Below, piece after piece: positions 35,379-43,833 of a stretch of 64,000 nt of DNA. The stretch's first letter is position 1. Each line of letters opens with the position of its first letter. The notes beneath the pieces are model-generated. The model saw only the letters and a list, made by a program, of their open reading frames with translations. It was not told the DNA's origin and searched no databases. Made by a program: the position numbers and the translations under genes. The stretch covers positions 1 through 64,000 of the forward strand of contig NZ_POUB01000008.1 of NCBI RefSeq assembly GCF_003236335.1, in the 5' to 3' direction. The DNA comes from Micromonospora deserti. GTDB lineage: Bacteria; Actinomycetota; Actinomycetes; Mycobacteriales; Micromonosporaceae.

Positions 35379-35425
35379 GGCGCGGGGTCGAAGGTCGGTG
35401 GTCAGCCCCACTTCGGCCCCGCGCC
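35379..35425 (+). terminator. Hairpin terminator of the sugar operon
   Basis: A 15-bp stem, GGCGCGGGGTCGAAG (35379-35393) with CTTCGGCCCCGCGCC (35411-35425), has one T-G wobble pair and a 17-nt loop. It begins 11 nt after the nanE-like stop and also faces the end of the convergent secreted protein gene. Confidence 0.75.
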
Positions 35426-35495
35426 GGCCGCTCCAGGTCGGCGTCCCTTCCGCCCGCCGTAGGACCGGCGCAGCGCCCGCTACCAAGCCCCTCCC

Positions 35496-38400
35496 CTACA
35501 CGGGCTCGATCCAGATGTTGCGGTAGCGGACCTTGTCCCCGTGGTCCTGCAGCCGGATGGCCCGGGCCGACGGTCCCTCCGGCCCGCCGCCCCCGGTCGG
35601 GCCGTCGATGGCCACGTCGTTGTGGACGACGGCGCCGTTCCAGACCACAGTGACGCGTGCGTCGGCGGTCTTGGCGCCGGCGCTGTCGTATCGGGCCGCG
35701 CGGAAGGTGATGTCGTACGTCTGCCAGGTTTCCGGGGCGGTGGCGGCGTTGCTGTCCGCGGCCTTCTTGTTGTAGATCGCGGCCGCGTCGTTGCTCTCCA
35801 CCGTCTCCTTCCCGTACGAGTCCAGCACCTGGATCTCGTAGCGCTCCTGGAGGTACACGCCGCTGTTGGCGCGGGCCTGGCCCGTCACGTCCGGCGGGAG
35901 GTTCGGCAGCCAGAACTCGACGTGCAGCTTGAAATCGCCGAAGCCCTGCTTGGTGCGGATGTCCCCGCAGCAGACCTCCGCCGCGCCGTCGACCAGCCTC
36001 CACTGCGCGTCACGACCGTCGGTGTGCTGCCAGTTCGACAGGCTCGACCCGTCGAACAGGACGATGCGCTCCCCCTGGACGTTGACGTCGATCAGGTCGA
36101 GGTTGACGTGGCCGGTGTCGCCGGTGTCGTGTCGGTAGGCGATGGTGTTGACGCCGGCTCGGAGTTGCAACGCTTCGGTCTGGGTGGCCCACGTCTCCCA
36201 GTCGCCGGTGGTGGGCAGGCTCGTCTGCTTGATCTTGTCGCCGTTGACGTGGACGCTCACCGTCTTGGTGCCGGAGAACGGGTGCGGTCCGTTGGAGTAG
36301 CGCAGGCCGACGTCGTAGGTGCCGCCGGAATCGACGGTGACGCTGAACGTCGTGGTGGCGCCGAGGGTGCCGTACCTGTCCACGAACCCGGTGCCCGAGT
36401 AGCCCGAGTGATCGGTGTTGATGCCCGCCCCGCCGGTGAGGGCCGCCTCCTCCGCCTCGTACGTGGTGACCGGTGGCTGCTCGCCGGGCAGCGCGTTCAG
36501 CGTGTACCACGCCTCGGTGCTCCACAGCGTCTCGCCGTTGACGGCGCTGAACGGGCGCGGCGAGCGGATGTGCACGACCCGGCCCGGCTTCAGTCCGGGG
36601 ATCTCCAGGCTGACCTTCCTGCCGTCGGGCGACAGCACGGCCGACCGTACGGCCAGCGTCTCCTCGTTGACCTTCGGCCCGCCGTAGCGGGGGGTCGGGA
36701 CGTAGCGCCACTGCTTGACCTGGTACCCGGTGGCCAACGCACCCGCCGTCGCCGCCGACAACGGCTGGGTGTACTCCAGCTCGAATCCGTTCGGCCTGGC
36801 ACGCATCGCCAGGATGTCGAAGGTGTTCCTGCCGTTCGGCGTCAGCTTCTGCAGGCCGTGGGCAAGTTTGCCGGGCTGGCCCCAGTTGCCGCCGGCGCCC
36901 AGACCACCGGCGTAGATCGCCCCGTCGGGGCCCAGGCTGATCCGGTTGACGCCGGCCTCCAGTCCCTGGGTGAGCCGGAAGACCGCCCCCTGGTAGGCGC
37001 CCTTGACCTTCTCCAGATAGGCGCGCTGGATGCCGCCGTAGGTCACGTCTCCGATCAGCATCTGCCCGGCGAACGGGCCCTCGGTGAGATACAGCGGCGT
37101 ACTGGGCGAGTTGGCGATCTCGTTCTGCGGCAACCACAGCACCGGCTGGGTCACCGGATTGGCGTCGAACGGCCCGTCGGGGTTCATGTGGTGGTTGAAG
37201 AAGCGGTCCTGTTTGATGTGCACCAGCTTCGAGGCCGGCAACCAGCCGCCCTGGTTGTCCGTCACGAAGATGTCGCCCTTGGGCCCCCATCCGATGCCGT
37301 TGGGCGTCCGCAGGCCGCCGGCGACGTAGGAGATCTTGCCGGTCTTCCGGTTCACCTTGAGTGTGGTGCCGCGGTTGGGCGCGGGTTGCGGGTCGGTTGT
37401 CGCGCCACCGTAGTTGATCGCGACCGACAGGTTCAGGTAGAAGAAACCGTCCCGGTAGAGCAGCCCGAAGGCGAACTCATGGAAGTTGCCGCCGAAGGGC
37501 CACGTCGCGACCGTCCGGTGCTCGTCGACGACGCCGTCGCCGTCGTGGTCGTCGAGTTCGGTCAGCTCGTGCTTCTGGGAGACGTACAGCTTGCCGTCGA
37601 CGGCCTTGATGCCCATCGGCTCCTTCAGGCCGCTGGCCACCTTCTGTGCGGTCACCCGGTTCGGGCTGGTGTCGCCCTGGACGTTGTCGAGCAGGTAGAC
37701 CTCGCCCGAGGTGGTGTTACTGCCGCCCCAGGTGGTCACGGCCAGCCGACCGTCCGGCATCCAGTCCATCGCGGTGACCTGCGGCTCGAAGCCGTTCGGC
37801 CGGAGGTCGGTCAGGGTGTAGTTCGGATGGACCCCGGTCAGGGGCAGGCCGTCACCCGGTGTGTCGGTGACGCCCTCGCACTCCTTGCGGCCCGGCGCGG
37901 TGACCCGCACGACGCCGGCGTCGGTGCTCAGCACCGAGTTCGGCACGACGACGAAGTCGGCGGAACCCGGCGCCTTCCAGGCCAAGGTGATCTGCTGGCC
38001 GCCGCCGCGTTCGAAGTGTTCGATGCGCAGGGAGTGGTAGCCCGCCGTCAGGGTGATCGTGCCGTCCTTGGGCTCCGCGGCGTGCAGGCCGTCGTGGTCG
38101 ATGACCAGTTGGTCGTCGATCAGCAGGCGCGAGCCGTCGTCACTGGTCAGCCGGAAGGTGTATACGCCGTCCTGCGGGACGTTCAGGTTGCCGGTCACGT
38201 GGGCCACGAAGTTGTCGCTTAAGCCGAAGTCGCTGGTCGAGGACCAGTTGATGGTAGGCATCAACGTGTCGACGTTGGGCGTCTGTCCGGGCTTCAGGGT
38301 GCAGATCCTGGTCAGTGGGACCTGCACGTCGTACACGCGCAGGGTGACGCCGGGCTCCTGTGGCGGAAGCGTGAGGCTGCCGGCCTGGCCCGACAGCTGC

Positions 38401-38498
38401 GCGGCGGCCGGCGTCGACCAGAGGCTGCCGGTGAGAACAGCGGCGACGAGCAGACCCGCGAGCCGCCTGTGACGTCGTCGGTACATCCGTGGATCCAT
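35496..38498 (-). CDS. Secreted PA14 / sugar dehydrogenase-like / CBM6 / DUF1080 multidomain protein
   Basis: 1000 residues from ATG 38498, with AGGAGG 5 bp upstream. A signal peptide (about 1-34, STPAAAQ) is followed by a PA14 domain (about 90-190, with TFRLTSDDGSRLLIDDQ), a PQQ-type sugar dehydrogenase-like six-bladed propeller (about 225-590; TPNGIGWGPKGDIFVTDNQGG), a spacer, a CBM6 (about 690-815; TYEAEEA start) and a DUF1080 domain (about 820-1000; ILFDG-type opening read VLFDGSSLSNWQ). DUF1080 proteins act on 3-keto-glycosides. It may oxidise and split a glycoside outside the cell, near the sugar operon. Confidence 0.88.
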   Translation of the reverse strand: MDPRMYRRRHRRLAGLLVAAVLTGSLWSTPAAAQLSGQAGSLTLPPQEPGVTLRVYDVQVPLTRICTLKPGQTPNVDTLMPTINWSSTSDFGLSDNFVAHVTGNLNVPQDGVYTFRLTSDDGSRLLIDDQLVIDHDGLHAAEPKDGTITLTAGYHSLRIEHFERGGGQQITLAWKAPGSADFVVVPNSVLSTDAGVVRVTAPGRKECEGVTDTPGDGLPLTGVHPNYTLTDLRPNGFEPQVTAMDWMPDGRLAVTTWGGSNTTSGEVYLLDNVQGDTSPNRVTAQKVASGLKEPMGIKAVDGKLYVSQKHELTELDDHDGDGVVDEHRTVATWPFGGNFHEFAFGLLYRDGFFYLNLSVAINYGGATTDPQPAPNRGTTLKVNRKTGKISYVAGGLRTPNGIGWGPKGDIFVTDNQGGWLPASKLVHIKQDRFFNHHMNPDGPFDANPVTQPVLWLPQNEIANSPSTPLYLTEGPFAGQMLIGDVTYGGIQRAYLEKVKGAYQGAVFRLTQGLEAGVNRISLGPDGAIYAGGLGAGGNWGQPGKLAHGLQKLTPNGRNTFDILAMRARPNGFELEYTQPLSAATAGALATGYQVKQWRYVPTPRYGGPKVNEETLAVRSAVLSPDGRKVSLEIPGLKPGRVVHIRSPRPFSAVNGETLWSTEAWYTLNALPGEQPPVTTYEAEEAALTGGAGINTDHSGYSGTGFVDRYGTLGATTTFSVTVDSGGTYDVGLRYSNGPHPFSGTKTVSVHVNGDKIKQTSLPTTGDWETWATQTEALQLRAGVNTIAYRHDTGDTGHVNLDLIDVNVQGERIVLFDGSSLSNWQHTDGRDAQWRLVDGAAEVCCGDIRTKQGFGDFKLHVEFWLPNLPPDVTGQARANSGVYLQERYEIQVLDSYGKETVESNDAAAIYNKKAADSNAATAPETWQTYDITFRAARYDSAGAKTADARVTVVWNGAVVHNDVAIDGPTGGGGPEGPSARAIRLQDHGDKVRYRNIWIEPV

Positions 38499-38741
38499 TC
38501 GTCCTCCTAATGGTGGGAACGGGTGGCGGCGGTGGGCAACGAGACCACCTCGAAGCCGGACGACCGACCCGGATCCAAAGGCCGGCCGTTCCGTTACGTG
38601 GCTGAAGCGTCGACGCGTCGTGACGGACACATTAGGAGGCTTCTGCTCCTGGTGTCCATACATTCACATCGACCTGCCTTACTTTCGTACTGATCAAGCG
38701 AAAGTTTCGGGGACTGCACGGCCGATCTGCCGGCCTACCGA
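38499..38741. promoter_or_regulatory. Promoter region of the secreted multidomain gene, with XlnR/BxlR-type operator
   Basis: At 38699-38709 CGAAAGTTTCG is a perfect palindrome of the CGAAA-N-TTTCG type bound by LacI-family regulators of polysaccharide genes in Streptomyces. ACTTTCG at 38681-38687 adds a half-site. It lies about 200 bp upstream of the ATG at 38498. The rest of the interval has no gene. Confidence 0.6.
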
Positions 38742-39200
38742 TCACGTGGCGGCGACGCCGGTCAGCGGCGACGCCGGAGGGTCCACTACGGCCAGCGCCT
38801 CGGCGGCGAGCCGCCGACAGTCGGCGAGGGTGTGCGCGGCCAGCGCCTCCCGCACCTCGGGCACGGCTCGCGGGGCCATGGACAGGCTGGTCACCCCGAG
38901 GCCGGCGAGCACCAGCGCGAATCTCGGGTCGGCCGCCGCCTCGCCGCACACACCGACCGGCTTGCCGGCGGCCCGGCCGGCGGCCGCGCAGGCCGCGACC
39001 AAATCGAGCAGGGCCGGCTGCCACGGATCGAGCAGGTCGGCCAGTTGCCCGCACTGACGGTCGGCGGCGAAGGTGTACTGGCTCAGATCGTTGGTGCCGA
39101 TGCTCAGGAAGTCGGCGGTCGTCAGCAGCGCGCGTGCCCGCAGCGCCGCCGCCGGCACCTCGACCACGCCGCGGTCTGCGCCGGGTACGCGCACCGGGGC
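38742..39200 (-). pseudogene. ptsI: C-terminal fragment of PTS enzyme I
   Basis: The frame reading VVEVPAAALRARALLTTADFLSIGTNDLSQYTF then DPWQPALLDLVAACAAAGRAAGKPVGVCGEAAADP then LGVTSLSMAPRAVPEVREAL matches the last 130 residues of enzyme I (about 550 residues when complete), including the PEP-site NDLSQY and active-site GKPVGVCGEAA. Nothing upstream in any frame looks like the phosphohistidine domain or the rest of the barrel, so most of the gene is absent. The protein cannot be a working enzyme I. Confidence 0.65.
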
Positions 39201-39452
39201 GGTGCTGCCGTCACCGATGCGGTGGCACGCTCCGGCGTCCCGGTCGACAGCAAGCTCGACGGCGCCTCCCACGTCCACGTCCAGGCGGCCCACCCGCTGG
39301 TCCGCCATTCCCTATCGCATCAGCGGGGTGCGGCGTCGCCCTGGGGGTCAGAACGGGGTCACCGCCGGGCGCGGGTGGCGACCCTCGCGACGTGTGTGCT
39401 CAGGCTACGGAAGGTTCGACGGCCCGCCGCGGACGAGCCGCCCGCGGTCTAC
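39201..39452. other. Spacer between the enzyme I fragment and bL36
   Basis: No supported gene or site. Frames on both strands are short. The leftward frame joined to the enzyme I fragment continues to about 39308 without family similarity. Confidence 0.3.
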
Positions 39453-39575
39453 TCAGCCCTGCCGGGCCTTCTGCCGCCGGTCGGCCTTGTTGATCACGAA
39501 GGTCCTTCCCCTACGGCGCACCACGATCGAGTTCATCTTCCGCTTCAGCCCTCGCAGCGAGTTTCGGACCTTCAT
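39453..39575 (-). CDS. rpmJ: Ribosomal protein bL36, zinc-free (type B) form
   Basis: 40 residues starting [13 protein letters not shown], then [13 protein letters not shown], ending [10 protein letters not shown]. This is the bL36 paralogue with the type B sequence (family [11 protein letters not shown]) and it has no cysteines, so it lacks the zinc ribbon of the housekeeping bL36. In many bacteria such a paralogue is made when zinc is scarce. ATG 39575 is preceded by AAGGGG at 9 bp; a longer basic frame upstream is unlikely to be translated. No clear Zur box was seen. Confidence 0.85.
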   Translation of the reverse strand: MKVRNSLRGLKRKMNSIVVRRRGRTFVINKADRRQKARQG

Positions 39576-39889
39576 CGCACGCCGCCCCTTCCTGGTCGTT
39601 CGCGACCCGGCCGTGACCTTCCGCAGCCCGCGTACCCGGCGGGACACCGGTCATTCGTGGAGCCGCCGGCACCGGCCGCCGCATCGACCGTGACAGCCTG
39701 CCCGCCTTCGGGCGGCGCCTGGGAGGCTTCCGGGCGCCACCAGTGACAGGTGACCGCTCCACCGGGCCAGCAGCCGCGCGTGTAGGAAACCTTCCATCCA
39801 TCCGTTGACTTCGACGGTTTATGCCACAACAATCGTCGTCTATATCGACGCATGTCGTTGTTGATCGTCAACCCTGGAGGGAGGTACCC
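39576..39889. promoter_or_regulatory. Divergent region between bL36 and the Cys-rich gene
   Basis: 314 bp. On the right side an AT-richer patch holds TTGACT (39805-39810), 17 bp and AACAAT, a candidate promoter for the rightward unit. Downstream, ACAATCGTCG (39829-39838) and CGACGCATGT (39846-39855) are partly complementary, flanked by CAACAA/TTGTTG, and could be an operator or leader hairpin. GGAGGGAGG precedes the ATG at 39890. Confidence 0.45.
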
Positions 39890-40303
39890 ATGGCAGCCCT
39901 GAGAGGCGAGGTCTCCTGGTTCTGCTGCGGCAGCGCCTGGGGTCCCTGCGGCTCCGCCGGTGGCGGTGCCTGCGGCACCTGTTCGTCCGGCAACTACCAG
40001 CACGCCTGGCCGAACACCTCGGACGCGTGCCTGGCCATCACCCGGCCGCACGCCTGCGGTATTACCGGGATGAGCCGCCGCGGCTGCGGCTTCCGGCACT
40101 ACACCACCAACCTCTGCAACGGCGCGCGGGTCGGCACCGCGATCGCCGACTGCGGCCCGCAGACCGACCTGTTCTGCGGCGAGCGCACCTGCTGCGGCTC
40201 GGCCTGTGGCAGCAACCGGATCATCGACCTGACGCCCGCGGCGTACAGCGCTATCGCCAGCCTCTCCACCGGGCTGCGACCCTGCTCGGTCAACACCGTC
40301 TGA
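39890..40303 (+). CDS. Cys-rich protein with double-psi beta-barrel (RlpA/expansin-like) core
   Basis: 137 residues with 15 cysteines, from ATG 39890. The C-terminal part has the double-psi barrel signature: VGTAIADCGP followed by NRIIDLTPAAYSAIASLSTG, as in RlpA, barwin and expansin-type proteins (D-C-G-P and x-I-D-L-T-x-x-A). The N-terminal FCCGSAWGPCG and GACGTC are probably disulfide partners. There is no signal peptide, although this many cysteines needs an oxidising site. It precedes a Tat-exported protein and a MauE-like membrane protein, which may export and oxidise it. The role is unknown. Confidence 0.7.
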   Translation: MAALRGEVSWFCCGSAWGPCGSAGGGACGTCSSGNYQHAWPNTSDACLAITRPHACGITGMSRRGCGFRHYTTNLCNGARVGTAIADCGPQTDLFCGERTCCGSACGSNRIIDLTPAAYSAIASLSTGLRPCSVNTV

Positions 40304-40316
40304 ACGGGAGGGCACC

Positions 40317-40913
40317 ATGGACCAGACCCTGGACCGTCGGCGGCTGCTCGCCACCGCCGCACTCGGCGGCGTGGTCACCGCCACCGGTCTCGGCTCGCTC
40401 GCCCCCGAGGCCGCCTTCGCCGCCGAGGCGACGACCGTCGAGCCCGGCGCGCCGGACCCGAACTTCGCCGAGGGCCGGATCGGCAAGATCACCGGCAACA
40501 TGCTGCTCGTCACCGGCTCGGACACCGTGTTGCACTCGATCCGGATCACCGACGGCACGAGCATCTGGAAGCTGCACCCGACCACCTTCGACCGGGTGGC
40601 CGTCGGGGACGGGCTCTACGCCCGCGGCGTCCGCCTGCCCGACGGTACGCTCGCCGCCGACGCCGTCTGGGTCAACATCGTCAACCTGCACGCCCACATC
40701 GCCGCGGTCGGCCGCAACGTGCTGCACCTCGATCACAAGGGCCGCCGGATCGTCGCGCACGTGGTGCCGGACCGCTCGGCCGCGGTCTACAACGGCACCC
40801 CGGCCGTCAGCGACATGTCGCTGCTGCGGGTCGGCCGGCACGTCCAGGTGCTCGGCGCCTGGCATCCGGACACAAACGAGATCGACATCGCCACCGTCTA
40901 CGCCGCCGCCTAG
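40317..40913 (+). CDS. Tat-exported beta-barrel protein, DUF5666-like
   Basis: 198 residues. A twin-arginine signal (LDRRRLLATAALGGVVTATG) ends at about residue 36 (EAAFA). The mature protein has repeated beta-strand blocks (IGKITGNMLLVTG; GLYARGVRLPDGT; RHVQVLGAWHPDTN), consistent with OB-like or DUF5666-type domains. No catalytic site is seen. It starts 14 bp after the Cys-rich gene. A Tat passenger can carry a partner that lacks a signal, so it may ferry the Cys-rich protein out; this is inference. Confidence 0.65.
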   Translation: MDQTLDRRRLLATAALGGVVTATGLGSLAPEAAFAAEATTVEPGAPDPNFAEGRIGKITGNMLLVTGSDTVLHSIRITDGTSIWKLHPTTFDRVAVGDGLYARGVRLPDGTLAADAVWVNIVNLHAHIAAVGRNVLHLDHKGRRIVAHVVPDRSAAVYNGTPAVSDMSLLRVGRHVQVLGAWHPDTNEIDIATVYAAA

Positions 40914-40986
40914 CGGCGCGAGGTCCGGGCGGTACGCAGCCGCGAACCGTCCGGGCGTCGCCCGCCGGACACGCAATGGAGAACCC

Positions 40987-41853
40987 ATGATCGAGATGAT
41001 TGCGGCGCTGCAACCGCTGGTGGTCGGTGCGGTGCTGATCTGGTCCGCCCGTGTGAAGCTGTTCAGTCGGCACGCCGCCGCCGCGGCCGACCGGTCGGCG
41101 CTCGTCCCGATACTCGGGCAGCGCCGGGCGCTGCCGGCGTACCGGCTGCTCGGTGGTGTCGAGCTGACCCTCGGCGCGCTGCTGCTGCTGCCACCCGTGC
41201 TGCGCCTGGAGGCGGTCGCGGCGGCCGTGCTGGCCGCCGGTTTCCTCGCCTACCTCACGTACGCCCGACGGGCCGCTCCGGCGTCGTCCTGCGGCTGCCT
41301 GAGCGCCAGCCCGACCCCGGTCTCCGGTCGCAGCCTGGCCCGCGCCGGGCTGCTGCTGATGGCCGGCGGGTTGGCCGCGTCGGCCACCGGTGGCTGGCCG
41401 GCCGCGCTCGCCGGGCGACCGGTGGCCGCCATGGCGGTGCTGCTCGCCGAGGTGGCGGCAGTGGTGGCGCTCTCACCGGAGCTGGACCAGGGCTGGCTGC
41501 TGCCGCTGCGCCGGCTGCGCGCCCGGCTGACCCACCCGCTGCGCGGCGGCTCCGGCGTGCCGCTGCTGGCCACCGTGCAGCAGCTCCAGCTCAGCGACGC
41601 CTACCGGCGCGTGGCGCCGCTGCTCCGCTCCGACGTGCGGGAACACTGGGACGACGGTGACTGGCGTTTCGTCGGGCAGGCCGCGCGCTACCAGGGCCGC
41701 CCGGTGACCGCGGTGTTCGCCGTGCCGCTGGCCGATCCGCAGCCCGACGCCGTGCGGGTCGCCGTGGTCGACGACGCCACCGGGCACGCCCTGCTGAGCC
41801 TGGCCGGCACGCCGGCGCCCGCCGGGCCTCGGCTCTCCGTCGTCCCGGCCTGA
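40987..41853 (+). CDS. MauE-like integral membrane protein
   Basis: 288 residues from ATG 40987, with GGAG upstream. The N-terminal half has four or five hydrophobic segments with a CGC motif (SSCGCLSASP) and the RALPAYRLLGGVELTLGALLLLPP helix typical of the MauE/DoxX-like family. MauE helps form disulfides in methylamine dehydrogenase light chain. The C-terminal half (about 185-288) is a soluble domain. Together with a 15-Cys exported-type protein upstream, this suggests disulfide formation for that protein. Confidence 0.7.
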   Translation: MIEMIAALQPLVVGAVLIWSARVKLFSRHAAAAADRSALVPILGQRRALPAYRLLGGVELTLGALLLLPPVLRLEAVAAAVLAAGFLAYLTYARRAAPASSCGCLSASPTPVSGRSLARAGLLLMAGGLAASATGGWPAALAGRPVAAMAVLLAEVAAVVALSPELDQGWLLPLRRLRARLTHPLRGGSGVPLLATVQQLQLSDAYRRVAPLLRSDVREHWDDGDWRFVGQAARYQGRPVTAVFAVPLADPQPDAVRVAVVDDATGHALLSLAGTPAPAGPRLSVVPA

Positions 41854-41860
41854 CGCCGGA

Positions 41861-41902
41861 CCGGCCGCCGCCCCCCTCTTGCCGGACGCGTACGGCGGCC
41901 GG
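41861..41902 (+). terminator. Hairpin after the MauE-like gene
   Basis: CCGGCCGCCG (41861-41870) pairs perfectly with CGGCGGCCGG (41893-41902), a 10-bp stem with a 22-nt loop, starting 7 nt after the stop codon. Confidence 0.5.
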
Positions 41903-41979
41903 GGATCGGACCCGACCCACCCGGCGGGCGTCGTGCGGGGCGCCGGCGCGGAGGCAGCATCGCAGGGCAGGATGGCGGG

Positions 41980-43014
41980 GTGACCGAAGTGTGGACCGAA
42001 CTGCTCGGCAGCGCGACACCGATCGTGGCCGCGCCGATGGCCGGCGGCGCGACGACGCCGCACCTGGTGTCCGCGGTCGCCGGGGCCGGCGGGTTCGGAT
42101 TCCTGGCGGCGGGCTACCAGCCGGTCGAGGCCGTCGCCGCGGAGCTGCGGGAGCTCCGCGACGGCGGTACGCCCTACGGGGTGAACCTGTTCGTGCCAGG
42201 GCCACCCGAGATCGGGGAGGCCGAGTTCCGCCGGTACGCCCGCGAACTCGCCGACGAGGGACGCCCGTACGGGCTCGACCTCGGCACCGCGCCGCTCATC
42301 CACGACGACGATCACTGGCCGGAGAAGCTCGACCTCCTCCTGACCAACCCGGTGCCGGCAGTCAGCTTCACCTTCGGTCTGCCCGAGAAGTCGGTGGTCG
42401 CCGCGCTGCAGCGGTCGGGCACCCGGGTGCTGGCCACGGTGACGACGGTGGACGAAGCACGCGCCGCAGCCGAGCTGGGCGTCGACGGCGTGGTCGCCCA
42501 GGGCATCGAGGCCGGCGGCCACCGCGGCACGCACACCCCGCAGCGGCCCACGCCGGCGGTGTCGACCGAGCCGCTGGTCCGACAGGTCGCACGGGCCACC
42601 CGGCTGCCCGTCGTCGCCGCCGGCGGCGTGGGCGGCGGCGAACACGTCCGGCGCCTCATCGCCGCCGGCGCGACCGCCGTGGCCGTCGGCACGCTGCTGC
42701 TACGCACCGACGAGAGCGGGGCGAATCAGCTGCACAAGGACGCGCTGGCCGACCCGGCCCGGACCGAGACGGTGATCACGCGCGCCTTCACGGGACGACC
42801 CGCACGCGGCCTCCGCAACGCGTTCATCGACCGGCACGAGGCGACCGCCCCGCTCGGCTACCCGGCGGTGCATCACCTGACCCGGGCCCTGCGCTCCGCG
42901 GCGACCGCGGCCGGCCAGCCGGACCAGGTCCACCTCTGGGCGGGCACCGCGTACCGGAACGCGCCGGCCGGCCCGGCCGCCGATGTCATCGCCGGGCTGT
43001 CCGCCGCGCTCTGA
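41980..43014 (+). CDS. Nitronate monooxygenase-family FMN protein
   Basis: 344 residues, a TIM barrel. The motifs PIVAAPMAGGATTPHLVSAV, VAQGIEAGGHRGTH and VVAAGGVGGGEHVRRLIAAGATAVAVGT are typical of nitronate monooxygenase (2-nitropropane dioxygenase) and related FMN enzymes. It would oxidise alkyl nitronates to carbonyl compounds. The start GTG 41980 is preceded by a weak AGGATGG. It stands alone. Confidence 0.85.
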   Translation: MTEVWTELLGSATPIVAAPMAGGATTPHLVSAVAGAGGFGFLAAGYQPVEAVAAELRELRDGGTPYGVNLFVPGPPEIGEAEFRRYARELADEGRPYGLDLGTAPLIHDDDHWPEKLDLLLTNPVPAVSFTFGLPEKSVVAALQRSGTRVLATVTTVDEARAAAELGVDGVVAQGIEAGGHRGTHTPQRPTPAVSTEPLVRQVARATRLPVVAAGGVGGGEHVRRLIAAGATAVAVGTLLLRTDESGANQLHKDALADPARTETVITRAFTGRPARGLRNAFIDRHEATAPLGYPAVHHLTRALRSAATAAGQPDQVHLWAGTAYRNAPAGPAADVIAGLSAAL

Positions 43015-43196
43015 GTCTCCCGCCAGGTGGCCGCTCCGACACGCACCGGGCGCACGACCGAGCTGGTGACAGCGGCCTGGCGGACGATCGTGCCCGGGTC
43101 CGCCCGCCAGCGGCCGGGCGGCTGAGCCCGGGCAGCCCTCTCGCCTGCGCCGCGACCTCGCCGCGCGGGCGGTGACCGACAGCCGCACGAACCCGC

Positions 43197-43239
43197 GTAA
43201 GGCCACCTGAAGCGAAACGTAAGCGGCCCCGGGCAGACT
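43197..43239 (+). promoter_or_regulatory. SARP-type operator and promoter in front of the RibD-like gene
   Basis: Three heptamers on one helical face: GTAAGGC (43197), TGAAGCG (43208) and GTAAGCG (43219), each 11 bp apart. The last ends exactly 8 bp before a -10-like CAGACT (43234-43239). This is the layout of promoters activated by SARP (AfsR-type) regulators. The same heptamer occurs at 46891 and 46902 before the hydrolase gene. Binding is inferred. Confidence 0.65.
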
Positions 43240-43281
43240 GCTGGTTGCCGACAACGGAGTACCAGCCAGGAGGAACCCGAG

Positions 43282-43833
43282 ATGCGCAGGATCATCAACT
43301 CGACCTACATCAGCCTCGACGGCGTCATCGCGGATCCCGCGTGGACCATGCCGTACTTCGACGACGAGGCCGCCGCCTTCGCCGGCGAGCAGACGGCCGC
43401 GGCAGACGCGCTGCTGATGGGCCGGCGCACCTACGAGGGCTTCGCGGCCGCCTGGCCGACCCGGGACGAGAGCGACCCGAGTACCGGCGCGGCCTACTTC
43501 AACAACGTCAAGAAGTACGTCGCCTCGACCACCCTCACCGACCCTGAGTGGAACAACAGCGAGGTGCTGCAGGGCGACCTGATCGAGGCGGTCACCGGAC
43601 TGAAGGCCCAGAACGGCAAGGACATCCTGATGTACGGCTACGGCGCGGTCACCCACGCCCTGGTCAAGGCGGGCCTGGTGGACGAGATCCGGTTCTGGAT
43701 CCACCCGGTGTTCGTTGGCGGCCCGTCGGTCTCCGCACCGCTGAACGAGGCGCAGACGACGCTGGCCCTGGCCGACACCAAGGTCATGAAGAGCGGCGTG
43801 ATCATCGCGACCTACACGCCGGCCGCCCGGTAG
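43282..43833 (+). CDS. Dihydrofolate reductase/RibD C-terminal family protein
   Basis: 183 residues. The opening RIINSTYISLDGVIADP is typical of the RibD C-terminal-like reductase family (YwjB/YyaP type), with MGRRTYEGFAAAWPT as the NADPH-binding region and VDEIRFWIHPVFVGGP near the end. The substrate is unknown; these proteins are not usually true dihydrofolate reductases. AGGAGG lies 8 bp before the ATG. Its last 22 bp overlap the end of the convergent AfsR-like gene. The promoter repeats suggest activation by that regulator. Confidence 0.85.
   Translation: MRRIINSTYISLDGVIADPAWTMPYFDDEAAAFAGEQTAAADALLMGRRTYEGFAAAWPTRDESDPSTGAAYFNNVKKYVASTTLTDPEWNNSEVLQGDLIEAVTGLKAQNGKDILMYGYGAVTHALVKAGLVDEIRFWIHPVFVGGPSVSAPLNEAQTTLALADTKVMKSGVIIATYTPAAR

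Noticed and set aside
36010-37290. Other-frame leftward ORF of 426 codons under the PA14/DUF1080 gene
   Set aside because: Composition-driven antisense or shifted frame with Arg/Gly/Pro repeats; the listed frame carries clear domains.
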